Assembly (NCBI GenBank): GCA_030536455.1
Contig: JAUNPZ010000012.1
Location: forward strand, 5,581-45,027
From: Lachnospiraceae bacterium
Lineage (GTDB): Bacteria > Bacillota > Clostridia > Lachnospirales > Lachnospiraceae
DNA: 39,447 bases
Direction: 5' to 3'
The position numbers and the translations under genes are program-made. The notes below the pieces were generated by a model, which was given only the letters and a program-made list of their open reading frames with translations, had not been told where the DNA came from and did no database searches. Below, one piece after another: positions 33,396-39,447 of the stretch; the first letter of the stretch is position 1; the number at the start of each line of letters is the position of its first letter.

Positions 33396-34574
33396 TTAGT
33401 AATATGTTACTACCACTCTCTTTCCCATCTCCTCGATGGTGCGCTTTAACTGCTCCACCAGATTCTGACGGATACCTAAGTCAAATGGGATGCCCGGATT
33501 CTGGTAGGCGCTGTTGATGGCCTTTCCCACATACAGATGAACCTCGGTGCAGTCCTCAATCAGCATCTTCGCCACCATGGAGGCGCCGTTTGGCTTATCC
33601 AGCTCCAGGAAGAAGTCCTCGGATACCGTCTCATTCTTCACATAACGCTTTATGAGCTGAAGCACCCGGTTCAGGGTAAGAACGCCTTCTGTCACCAGGT
33701 CCACCCCGTCCATATAGGCAATCGGCGGGATATCCGGGTCCACATAATCCAGGGATACGTCCAGACGCTTGTTCAGCACACGGGACACAATAGTAGCGCT
33801 GGTTCCGCCGCAGACTACCGTCTTGGCAGCCGGGTCGCTCATAAAGTCATGAACCATCCTGGTATCATCCTCCGGATTTTTGGCCGGTCCGGTCATCAGA
33901 TGCACCGGCTTGCTGTCGATAATCCGCATCACGGCCACGGTGGTATCATCGCCGGGCCGGTAGCCGTAAAGCTCATCGCAGGCCTGGCTCACCGCATTGG
34001 CCAGACGGACCGCCGAAACCGTAAGGGCGTACTGCTTGACCGCATAGGCCGCGATATCCGGCCAGAGCCATCCGAAATTCAAAAGCTCGCCCACACCGGC
34101 ATGGATGGTTCCGTCACTCATCAGGATAAAGGCATCGCCCTTCTGCACGGTAAAACGGAACTCATTAATCTTCTTCCCCTCCACCTCACGGATGTTCTGG
34201 GGAATCGGGAACAGCTTTCCGTCCCGGATGAAGATGCAGCCCGGATTGTCAAATTCCACTAAGTATGCGTCGCCATTGTTATAAACCTGCAGGATGCTGA
34301 AGGTAGAATATGCCACCTGACGAACCTGGCACACCGGAAGGGTCTGGACGATGGTATCCACACATTCCTCCAGCGTCGCGCCATTTAAAAACATGGTTCC
34401 CAGAATTTTCGAAGTCATCGTGGCAAGGATGTTTGCTTTTACGCCGCTTCCCATTCCATCGGCCAGAATCATAATATCCGAATCCTTGGTCTGAAGAATC
34501 TCCACCTTGTCTCCGCACAGGATTTCCGTAAATTTATTTAAGCTTTTATAAGCAACATCTACCGTAACGCCCAT
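33396..34574 (-). CDS. SpoIIE-type PP2C serine/threonine phosphatase
   Basis: 392 residues. The PP2C metal-binding motifs are visible as ILADGMGSGVKAN near the N-terminus, LMSDGTIHAG in the middle and GDDTTVAVMRI near 218. This is the SpoIIE family, which dephosphorylates anti-anti-sigma or similar proteins. A C-terminal region of about 170 residues carries a GGTSATIVSRVLNKRL stretch and has no role I can name. Its start codon overlaps the stop of the sensory hydrogenase gene (TAATG), so the two are translationally coupled. In related operons the phosphatase is thought to be the output of the H2 sensor. No anti-sigma or STAS gene is present in the window, so the substrate is unknown. Confidence 0.9.
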   Translation of the reverse strand: MGVTVDVAYKSLNKFTEILCGDKVEILQTKDSDIMILADGMGSGVKANILATMTSKILGTMFLNGATLEECVDTIVQTLPVCQVRQVAYSTFSILQVYNNGDAYLVEFDNPGCIFIRDGKLFPIPQNIREVEGKKINEFRFTVQKGDAFILMSDGTIHAGVGELLNFGWLWPDIAAYAVKQYALTVSAVRLANAVSQACDELYGYRPGDDTTVAVMRIIDSKPVHLMTGPAKNPEDDTRMVHDFMSDPAAKTVVCGGTSATIVSRVLNKRLDVSLDYVDPDIPPIAYMDGVDLVTEGVLTLNRVLQLIKRYVKNETVSEDFFLELDKPNGASMVAKMLIEDCTEVHLYVGKAINSAYQNPGIPFDLGIRQNLVEQLKRTIEEMGKRVVVTYY

Positions 34575-36316
34575 TATTTGACCTCGCTTTCACTTCCATC
34601 CTCCAGCAGGGAGCGGCACAGCTTTGTCAGCGTCGTCTTCGTCTCCGCCGTCGTCTCACCTAAAAGTCCGGCGATTTCCTGAGCAACCATCATCTGCTTG
34701 TGGATGACCTTCTGTGCCAGGTCAATGGTATCCAGCTTTCTTTCGTATTCCTGTCTTGCCAGCTCCTCCTCCCTGGTAATGTCAATGAGGGTCGCCAGAA
34801 CCACATCTTCTTTCTCTATGTATACAATGTTCTGCAGGGTTGACAGGTTGTTGTAATCGGAATAAGTAACCTTCTTGCCGTGAATGCTGTTCTTCGTATC
34901 AAATACCCACTGGAAATCCGACGGGTCGATAAATTCATACAGATACATCTGCAGCGCTTCCTGTCTGGTCTTTCCAAAGAACTTTTCTCCCACCGCCGAA
35001 TATTCCTTAATCTTCATATCCCGGTCCACAATCAGGACCACATTCGGTGAGGTTTCCATAACCAGGTTCGCCAGCGATTCGGCCTTTTCATGCATATAAG
35101 GAATACACATATTCAGTTCCGCCTTGCCCTGGAATACGGCAATGGCCTTCTCCCGGCAGGTTCCGTAGCCGCAGGCGCCGCAGTTTAACTCGTCCTCCGG
35201 TTTGGTCTTGCCAATCTCGCGCAGAATCTCCTGAATCTGGGCTTCGGTCGGCATCACCGCCTTCGGGGTATGGTCGCTGAAGATTTTCTTAAAGCTTAAG
35301 CCCTCCATAGCCTCTTTCAGTCCCTCTTCATCGGCCGGAGCCCGCTCGATGGTCTCCTCCATATCCAGCTTGATCTTGAATCTGGAGATAAATGCACCGT
35401 CCTCCACCGTCGGCCCCTTGATGCAGCCGCCGGAGCACATGTTCATCTCGATAAAGCAGCCGGAAATCTCACCTCTGCACATACTCTCGCACAGGTCGAT
35501 GCAGTTCTTCGTGCCATGCACATAGAACTTCCGGTAATCATCCCGCTTCTTCTGCGTAGCCAGAATGGAATTCACCACGCCATTGGTCACCGGATACAGG
35601 CGGTTTACCCTTGGGTCAAGCTGCTTAAACGGGGTATCCTCGCAGGAACGGATGTCGATGCCCTCCGAATCCAGCCACTGGTTAATATCATTGAAATTCA
35701 GAACCGCATCGATGTAGCCCTCATGGCGCTCATCTGCCGCTTCCTTTTTCTTTGCGATACACGGTCCCAGAAATACAATCTTTGCGTTCTTTCCATACTC
35801 CTTCCGGAGCATCATGCCGTGAGCCACCATAGGAGACACCACCGGCGCCATATATCGGGTAAGCTGCGGATAATAAATCTCGATTAAATCATTGACACTG
35901 GGACAGCAGGTGGTGATGATATTCTCCATCTGGCCCTCGTCTAAAAGTCTGGCATACTCCGCCGTTACCACAGCCGCGCCTTCCGAGGTCTCCCGCACAT
36001 CCGCGAAGCCCAGCTTGCGAAGCGCCGTATTCACCTGGCCGATGGAATGCTGCTTTAACAATCCCATATAGGACGGTGCGATGGACACGATAACCGTCTC
36101 GCCCCGCTTTACCATCGCCTGCACCTTTTCCAGGTCGCTGACCAGAGTCTTCGCCGACTGCGGGCAGACCTGAAGGCAGTGTCCGCACAGAATACAGTGG
36201 TCCGGCATGATCTCCGCGCGTCCGTCCTTAATCATAATGGCTTTTACGTCACAGTTCCGCACACATTTGTAGCAGTGCTTACATTTTGTGGCCTTAAAGT
36301 CAATAATTTTTCTCAT
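34574..36316 (-). CDS. Sensory [FeFe] hydrogenase with PAS domain (HydS type, group C)
   Basis: 580 residues. Two 4Fe-4S motifs start the protein (Cys12, 15, 18, 22 and Cys41, 44, 47, 51). The H-cluster domain has TTCCPS (about 135-140), GPCIAKK (184-190) and MNMCSGGCIKGP (291-302). A further Cys-rich motif CGACGYGTC with a later Cys (about 379-404) may bind another cluster. A PAS domain follows (about 421-515) and a helical tail ends the protein, without a kinase or effector domain. This is the architecture of HydS, a putative H2 sensor. Signal output probably goes through the overlapping SpoIIE phosphatase gene. GGGGAGG lies before the start, and the start is 3 bp after the [2Fe-2S] gene stop. 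Confidence 0.93.
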   Translation of the reverse strand: MRKIIDFKATKCKHCYKCVRNCDVKAIMIKDGRAEIMPDHCILCGHCLQVCPQSAKTLVSDLEKVQAMVKRGETVIVSIAPSYMGLLKQHSIGQVNTALRKLGFADVRETSEGAAVVTAEYARLLDEGQMENIITTCCPSVNDLIEIYYPQLTRYMAPVVSPMVAHGMMLRKEYGKNAKIVFLGPCIAKKKEAADERHEGYIDAVLNFNDINQWLDSEGIDIRSCEDTPFKQLDPRVNRLYPVTNGVVNSILATQKKRDDYRKFYVHGTKNCIDLCESMCRGEISGCFIEMNMCSGGCIKGPTVEDGAFISRFKIKLDMEETIERAPADEEGLKEAMEGLSFKKIFSDHTPKAVMPTEAQIQEILREIGKTKPEDELNCGACGYGTCREKAIAVFQGKAELNMCIPYMHEKAESLANLVMETSPNVVLIVDRDMKIKEYSAVGEKFFGKTRQEALQMYLYEFIDPSDFQWVFDTKNSIHGKKVTYSDYNNLSTLQNIVYIEKEDVVLATLIDITREEELARQEYERKLDTIDLAQKVIHKQMMVAQEIAGLLGETTAETKTTLTKLCRSLLEDGSESEVK

Positions 36317-36319
36317 GGC

Positions 36320-36559
36320 TTACAGCCTCCCCATAATCTCCTTCTGGAAGAACTCTTCAGTCGTCTCTGGAGATACGGAAAACAGAGTTCCGTCTACGGT
36401 AACACAAACACCATTTACACAATTGCCGCTGCAGAACGCGCCGTTTAAATCAACCTGATCGCCGATTCCGTTTGCCGCTACCAGCTCCTGCAGTTTCTGG
36501 ATAATCTCTCTGGAACCCTTTAAATGGCATGCACTTCCGATACAAATTGTTACTTTCAT
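36320..36559 (-). CDS. Thioredoxin-like [2Fe-2S] ferredoxin (NuoE C-terminal type)
   Basis: 79 residues. The four cluster ligands are Cys6, Cys11, Cys43 and Cys47 (CIGSAC and CSGNC), the spacing of thioredoxin-like [2Fe-2S] domains found in NuoE and HydC subunits. It probably passes electrons to or from the hydrogenases encoded downstream in the same operon. GGAGG lies seven bases before the ATG. It is the first gene of the operon, behind a consensus promoter. The same gene order occurs in the HydS locus of Ruminococcus albus as I recall it. Confidence 0.9.
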   Translation of the reverse strand: MKVTICIGSACHLKGSREIIQKLQELVAANGIGDQVDLNGAFCSGNCVNGVCVTVDGTLFSVSPETTEEFFQKEIMGRL

Positions 36560-36616
36560 AGTAATCCCTCCGCTAATAGATAAAATATGTAAATTCGATT
36601 ACAGCCGACATGGCCT

Positions 36617-36645
36617 TATATAATCACATTATCGCACATTGTCAA
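36617..36645 (-). promoter_or_regulatory. Promoter of the hydrogenase operon
   Basis: Minus-strand TTGACA (36640-36645), 17-bp spacer and TATATA (36617-36622), about 60 bp before the first start codon. ATGTG and GATAAT occur twice around it, which may mark a regulator site; no Rex-type palindrome is visible. Confidence 0.7.
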
Positions 36646-36759
36646 CTTATTATCAATATTATTTTCGCGGAATTCTTGTCTTTTTTTCGAGTCATGTGGT
36701 TGGGGAAGCTGGATTGAAGATTTTGTTACGGAAGATTTTGTTATAGAAATATTTTTTAC

Positions 36760-36835
36760 GAGTATACTTGAAAATGCCGACTGCATATGCTATAGTACAA
36801 ATAGGCGAAATGATAAAAGGTGTCCAAACGGTCAC
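36760..36835 (-). pseudogene. Decayed tandem copy of the small hydrophobic peptide gene
   Basis: The 28 bp at 36808-36835 nearly repeat 36981-37010, the start region of the peptide gene. Beyond that the reading frame is shifted and ends early, and no ribosome site precedes it. It lies behind the peptide gene's terminator, so it looks like a dead duplicate. A 64-codon frame through it starts within that terminator and is probably not real. Confidence 0.45.
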
Positions 36836-36841
36836 AAAAAC

Positions 36842-36875
36842 GAAAACCCAGAGAGTGCCAGCTCTCTGGGTTTTC
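36842..36875 (-). terminator. Terminator of the small peptide gene
   Basis: A perfect 14-bp stem (36842-36855 with 36862-36875) with a six-base loop, then CGTTTTTG on the minus strand, 40 bp after the peptide stop. Confidence 0.85.
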
Positions 36876-36914
36876 TTGTCGTTCACAGCAGACCAGACTG
36901 AGGTTAGTTACCGA

Positions 36915-37001
36915 CTATTCTTCACCGTCTAACCATTTGCAAATGTAGTAGGCAACTACACTCGCCATAACGGAAAGTAAAAATGATAAAAGGTTTTCCA
37001 A
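36915..37001 (-). CDS. Small hydrophobic membrane peptide, 28 residues
   Basis: A short frame starting at TTG (36999-37001), with AGGGGGTGA six bases upstream, or at GTG (37008-37010). It encodes a charged start (MENLL), a hydrophobic core of about 18 residues (SFLLSVMASVVAYYIC) and a charged tail (KWLDGEE). This is the shape of a single-pass peptide such as a type I toxin or holin-like peptide. I recall similar short peptides in Clostridia without a known function. It has its own promoter and a strong terminator, so the transcript is about 190 nt. A near copy of the start region occurs downstream. No antisense RNA promoter was identified with confidence. Confidence 0.6.
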   Translation of the reverse strand: MENLLSFLLSVMASVVAYYICKWLDGEE

Positions 37002-37048
37002 ACGATTCACCCCCTTCCTGTTGCCAGTATCGGGGCGGTAACAAACCT

Positions 37049-37076
37049 ATTATAACATCTATTTTTCTACAAGCAA
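37049..37076 (-). promoter_or_regulatory. Promoter of the small peptide gene
   Basis: Minus-strand TTGCTT (37071-37076), 16-bp spacer and TATAAT (37049-37054), about 40-50 bp before the peptide start. Confidence 0.65.
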
Positions 37077-37083
37077 AGACAAA

Positions 37084-37147
37084 TAAGCTGCGGTATCCCC
37101 TCCGGGGATTCTTGATTTTTGTTGCTTCGCAAGTTAAGCTGCGGTAT
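37084..37147. repeat. 13-bp direct repeat flanking divergent promoters
   Basis: TAAGCTGCGGTAT occurs at 37084-37096 and again at 37135-37147. The first copy lies just upstream of the minus-strand peptide promoter; the second overlaps the spacer and -10 of the plus-strand lipoprotein promoter. A hairpin ATCCCC-TCC-GGGGAT (37095-37109) lies between them. It may be a shared operator. Confidence 0.5.
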
Positions 37148-37150
37148 AAT
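37122..37150 (+). promoter_or_regulatory. Promoter of the SsuA-like importer operon
   Basis: TTGCTT (37122-37127), a 17-bp spacer and a perfect TATAAT (37145-37150), about 70 bp before the lipoprotein start. Confidence 0.7.
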
Positions 37151-37221
37151 AAGTCTCTGGTCGGGAATTGTTGGAAAACGGGAACGGCCAAAATCATTTT
37201 GAATGAAAAGAGGGAATTATT

Positions 37222-38373
37222 ATGAAAAAATCAATCTCCTGTATCCTGGCGGGCGCACTTGCTGCCATGATGTTAGCCGGATGCGGCTCTGCTGCGCCGG
37301 AAACTGCACCGGCATCGGAAACCACTGCCGAAGCGGCTACTTCAGAAACCACCGCTGCGGAATCTGCTGCTGAAACTACCACAGCAGAAGAAACCACTGC
37401 TGCGAAGGAATCCTCTGCGAAAGAAACGGAGGCTGCGGATAATGCAGACAAGGAAAGCGCTGCGGATGACACCGATGAGGCGAAGGTCCGTGTCGGTTCC
37501 TTAAAGGGTCCTACCTCCATGGGACTGGTATTCTTAATGCAGATGGCAGAGGAAGGAACAGCTGCCAATTCCTACGATTTTACCATGGTAACGGCTGCTG
37601 ACGAGCTGCTTCCAAAGGTGGTAAGCGGCGACGTGGATATTGCCCTGGTACCGGCAAATGTAGCAAGCGTTCTTTATAATAAGACACAGGGACAGATTTC
37701 GGTCATCGATATCAATACCCTGGGCGTGGTCTATGTGGCGGCTTCCGATGATTCCATCAAAACCATGGCAGATTTAAAGGGACGCACCATCTACATGACC
37801 GGCAAGGGAACCACCCCGGATTATGTGTTCCGTTATCTGCTGGACGCCAACGGCTTAACCGATGCTGACGTCACCCTGGAATACAAGTCCGAGCCAACCG
37901 AGGTTGCCGCCCTGTTAAAGGAGCAGCCGGATGCCATCGGCGTTCTGCCGCAGCCTTTCGTAACAGCAGCCTGCGCCCAGAATGAGAATTTAAAGATTGT
38001 CCTGGATTTAACGAAGGAATGGGAAAATGTCCAGACAGAAGGCGGCAGCCAAATGGTAACCGGCGTTACCGTAGTCCGCAATGCCTTCCTGGAGGAGAAT
38101 CCGGACGCCGTAGATACCTTCCTGGAGGAACATGCAAAATCCGCAGCTCTGGTCAATGAGCAGTTAGACGAAGCCGCTGAATTAGTGGCAAAAACCGGCA
38201 TCATCGAGAAGGCCCCGATTGCAAAGAAGGCGCTTCCTTACTGCAACATCACCTGCATCACCGGAAGTGAGATGAAGGATGCCTTAAGCGGATATCTTCA
38301 GGTGCTGTTCGAGCAGGACCCGAAGGCCGTGGGAGGAAAGCTGCCGGCGGATGAATTTTATTATGTAAAATAG
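37222..38373 (+). CDS. ABC importer substrate-binding lipoprotein, SsuA/NMT1-like
   Basis: 383 residues. A signal sequence ends in the lipobox LAGC with Cys21. A long low-complexity linker rich in Thr, Ala and Glu (about 25-85) tethers the binding domain. The domain matches the SsuA/NMT1/TauA type (VVSGDVDIALVPANVASVLYN, IDINTLGVVYVAA, LKGRTIYMTGKGTTPDYVFRYLL). Such proteins bind sulfonates, nitrate, thiamine precursors or related small molecules; the ligand is not evident. No thiamine riboswitch was recognised upstream. It is followed after 50 bp by the fused permease-ATPase, so they form one importer. GAGGG lies eight bases before the ATG. Confidence 0.9.
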   Translation: MKKSISCILAGALAAMMLAGCGSAAPETAPASETTAEAATSETTAAESAAETTTAEETTAAKESSAKETEAADNADKESAADDTDEAKVRVGSLKGPTSMGLVFLMQMAEEGTAANSYDFTMVTAADELLPKVVSGDVDIALVPANVASVLYNKTQGQISVIDINTLGVVYVAASDDSIKTMADLKGRTIYMTGKGTTPDYVFRYLLDANGLTDADVTLEYKSEPTEVAALLKEQPDAIGVLPQPFVTAACAQNENLKIVLDLTKEWENVQTEGGSQMVTGVTVVRNAFLEENPDAVDTFLEEHAKSAALVNEQLDEAAELVAKTGIIEKAPIAKKALPYCNITCITGSEMKDALSGYLQVLFEQDPKAVGGKLPADEFYYVK

Positions 38374-38423
38374 CAGTTCACGACAACAAAAACACCCCTA
38401 TTACGATTGCAAAGGAGCTTTCC

Positions 38424-39447
38424 ATGAAAAACATCCTGAAGACAAATCAAAAGCAGATTCGCGCGTTCTTTATCGTGCTGTTCTGGCTGTTCCTCTGGCA
38501 GGCGGCTTCCTTTGCCGTAGGAAATCCGATCCTTCTGGTTGACCCTCTGGAGGTACTGAAGGCGCTGCTTGCCCTTCTTCCAGAAGCGGATTTCTGGCGT
38601 TCCATCGCCATGTCCTTCGGGAAAATCAGCGTAGGATTTCTGGCAGCCTTTTTCAGCGGAATCCTGGTCGGATGGCTTGCTTTTTCCATCCCTGTCGTTC
38701 AGGATTTTCTGGCCCCGGTCATCGCATTTATGAAGTCGGTGCCGGTGGCCTCCTTTGTGATTCTGGCCCTGATCTGGATGGGTTCCGCAAACCTTTCCAT
38801 CCTGATTGCATTTCTGGTGGTCTTCCCGATGATTTATGTAAATACCATCGCCGGATTAAAAAGCACCGACCGGGAACTGCTGGAGATGGCAGCAGTTTTT
38901 CAGATTACCGGATGGCGGAAGATACGCGGTCTTTACTGGCCCGCCCTGCTTCCCTTCCTGACCAGCAGCTGTAAGACAGCCCTGGGAATGAGCTGGAAAT
39001 CCGGAATCGCCGCCGAGGTAATCGGGGTTCCGGAGCATACCATCGGGGAGCAGCTTTATCTGTCCAAAATTTATCTAAGCACGGCGGAATTGTTTGCCTG
39101 GACGCTGGTGATTATCCTGGCCAGCGAGGTGTTTGAGAAAGGATTTCTCTGGTTTTTGTCGCTGACAGAGAACAGAAAACTAATGCTGCCGCAAAAGAAT
39201 CATCTGAGGCGCACAGAAAATGGAAAACGGATTCTGGTGCAGAAAAAAAGAGCAGCATGCACCGCCTTCGGGCCAGACAGAGAAAGCATCGAAACAAACA
39301 GCCAAAAACCATCTGTCCACATTCAGGATTTAAGCAAGGCCTTTGACGGACAGACCGTTTTAAACCATCTGCATCTGGCTTTAGACAGCGCTCAGCCCAA
39401 CTGTATCATGGGGCTTTCCGGCTCTGGAAAAACTACATTTTTTAAGC
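38424..39447 (+). CDS. Fused ABC permease and ATPase, SsuC/SsuB-like (cut by window end)
   Basis: An open frame from ATG 38424 (AAAGGAG six bases upstream) to the last base of the window, at least 341 codons without a stop. Residues 1 to about 250 are an SsuC/TauC-type permease with about six helices and the EAA loop EMAAVFQITGWRKIRGLYWP. A charged linker of about 45 residues follows (NRKLMLPQKNHLRR to ETNSQKP). The frame then enters an ABC ATPase domain: VHIQDLSKAFDGQTVLNHL and Walker A GLSGSGKTT near residues 330-338. Permease and ATPase are normally separate genes in this family, so the fusion is unusual. The rest of the ATPase lies outside the window. A sequencing error removing a stop is the main alternative. 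Confidence 0.85.
   Translation, partial: MKNILKTNQKQIRAFFIVLFWLFLWQAASFAVGNPILLVDPLEVLKALLALLPEADFWRSIAMSFGKISVGFLAAFFSGILVGWLAFSIPVVQDFLAPVIAFMKSVPVASFVILALIWMGSANLSILIAFLVVFPMIYVNTIAGLKSTDRELLEMAAVFQITGWRKIRGLYWPALLPFLTSSCKTALGMSWKSGIAAEVIGVPEHTIGEQLYLSKIYLSTAELFAWTLVIILASEVFEKGFLWFLSLTENRKLMLPQKNHLRRTENGKRILVQKKRAACTAFGPDRESIETNSQKPSVHIQDLSKAFDGQTVLNHLHLALDSAQPNCIMGLSGSGKTTFFK

Noticed and set aside
36692..36886. 64-codon minus-strand ORF
   Set aside because: Its start codon lies among the terminator region of the peptide gene and no ribosome site precedes it. Part of it is the decayed repeat copy, so I treat it as pseudogene remains.
36922..37197. 91-codon minus-strand ORF
   Set aside because: It overlaps the promoter and the small peptide gene in another frame and lacks a ribosome site.

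Overview
The window looks like a chromosomal segment of a gut-type Clostridia bacterium, most likely Lachnospiraceae. The grounds are YesM/YesN-type two-component systems, Lpl-type sugar ABC importers, [FeFe] hydrogenases including a sensory type, AGGAGG ribosome binding sites and TTGACA/TATAAT promoters. The family assignment is inferred from gene content. No tRNA, rRNA, CRISPR array, insertion sequence or phage gene was seen.

Layout. (1) 58-14100, minus strand: a polyuronate or glycosaminoglycan utilisation locus. It holds an ABC importer (two permeases and a lipoprotein), two heparinase II/III-type lyases, a KdgF-like cupin and an RpiB-fold isomerase resembling streptococcal DhuI. Behind a terminator come a second solute-binding lipoprotein and a YesM/YesN sensor kinase and response regulator. 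A membrane-anchored AraC regulator (14242-16458) is divergent from the importer. (2) 16496-26136, minus: a UvrD-type helicase, gltX, a DUF1703-type AAA ATPase/nuclease, a secreted M14 peptidase, pnp and rpsO. (3) 26429-29603: a LytTR regulator with a degenerate receiver, a PflX-like radical SAM protein (plus strand) and a MATE exporter. (4) 29735-30412, minus: an AT-rich stretch without a credible gene. It has a consensus promoter with an upstream A/T tract, many nested helices and an intrinsic terminator, and I read it as a large structured non-coding RNA of about 640 nt. It resembles the ornate large RNAs (ROOL, GOLLD, OLE) in size and context. (5) 30639-36559, minus: an L,D-transpeptidase, then a hydrogenase operon made of a thioredoxin-like [2Fe-2S] protein, HydS-type sensory hydrogenase, SpoIIE phosphatase and HydA2-like hydrogenase. 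(6) 36700-37150: a 28-residue hydrophobic peptide gene with its own promoter and terminator, plus a decayed tandem copy. (7) 37222-end, plus: an SsuA/NMT1-like lipoprotein and a permease fused in frame to an ABC ATPase, cut by the window edge.

How the genes work together: in the first locus, lyases cleave polyuronates to unsaturated uronates, KdgF opens the ring, and the isomerase feeds the 2-keto-3-deoxygluconate route. Two sensor systems probably control uptake. In the hydrogenase operon, HydS probably senses H2 or redox state and may signal through the SpoIIE phosphatase to adjust fermentation. The structured RNA at 29735-30380 is the most unusual item in the window.
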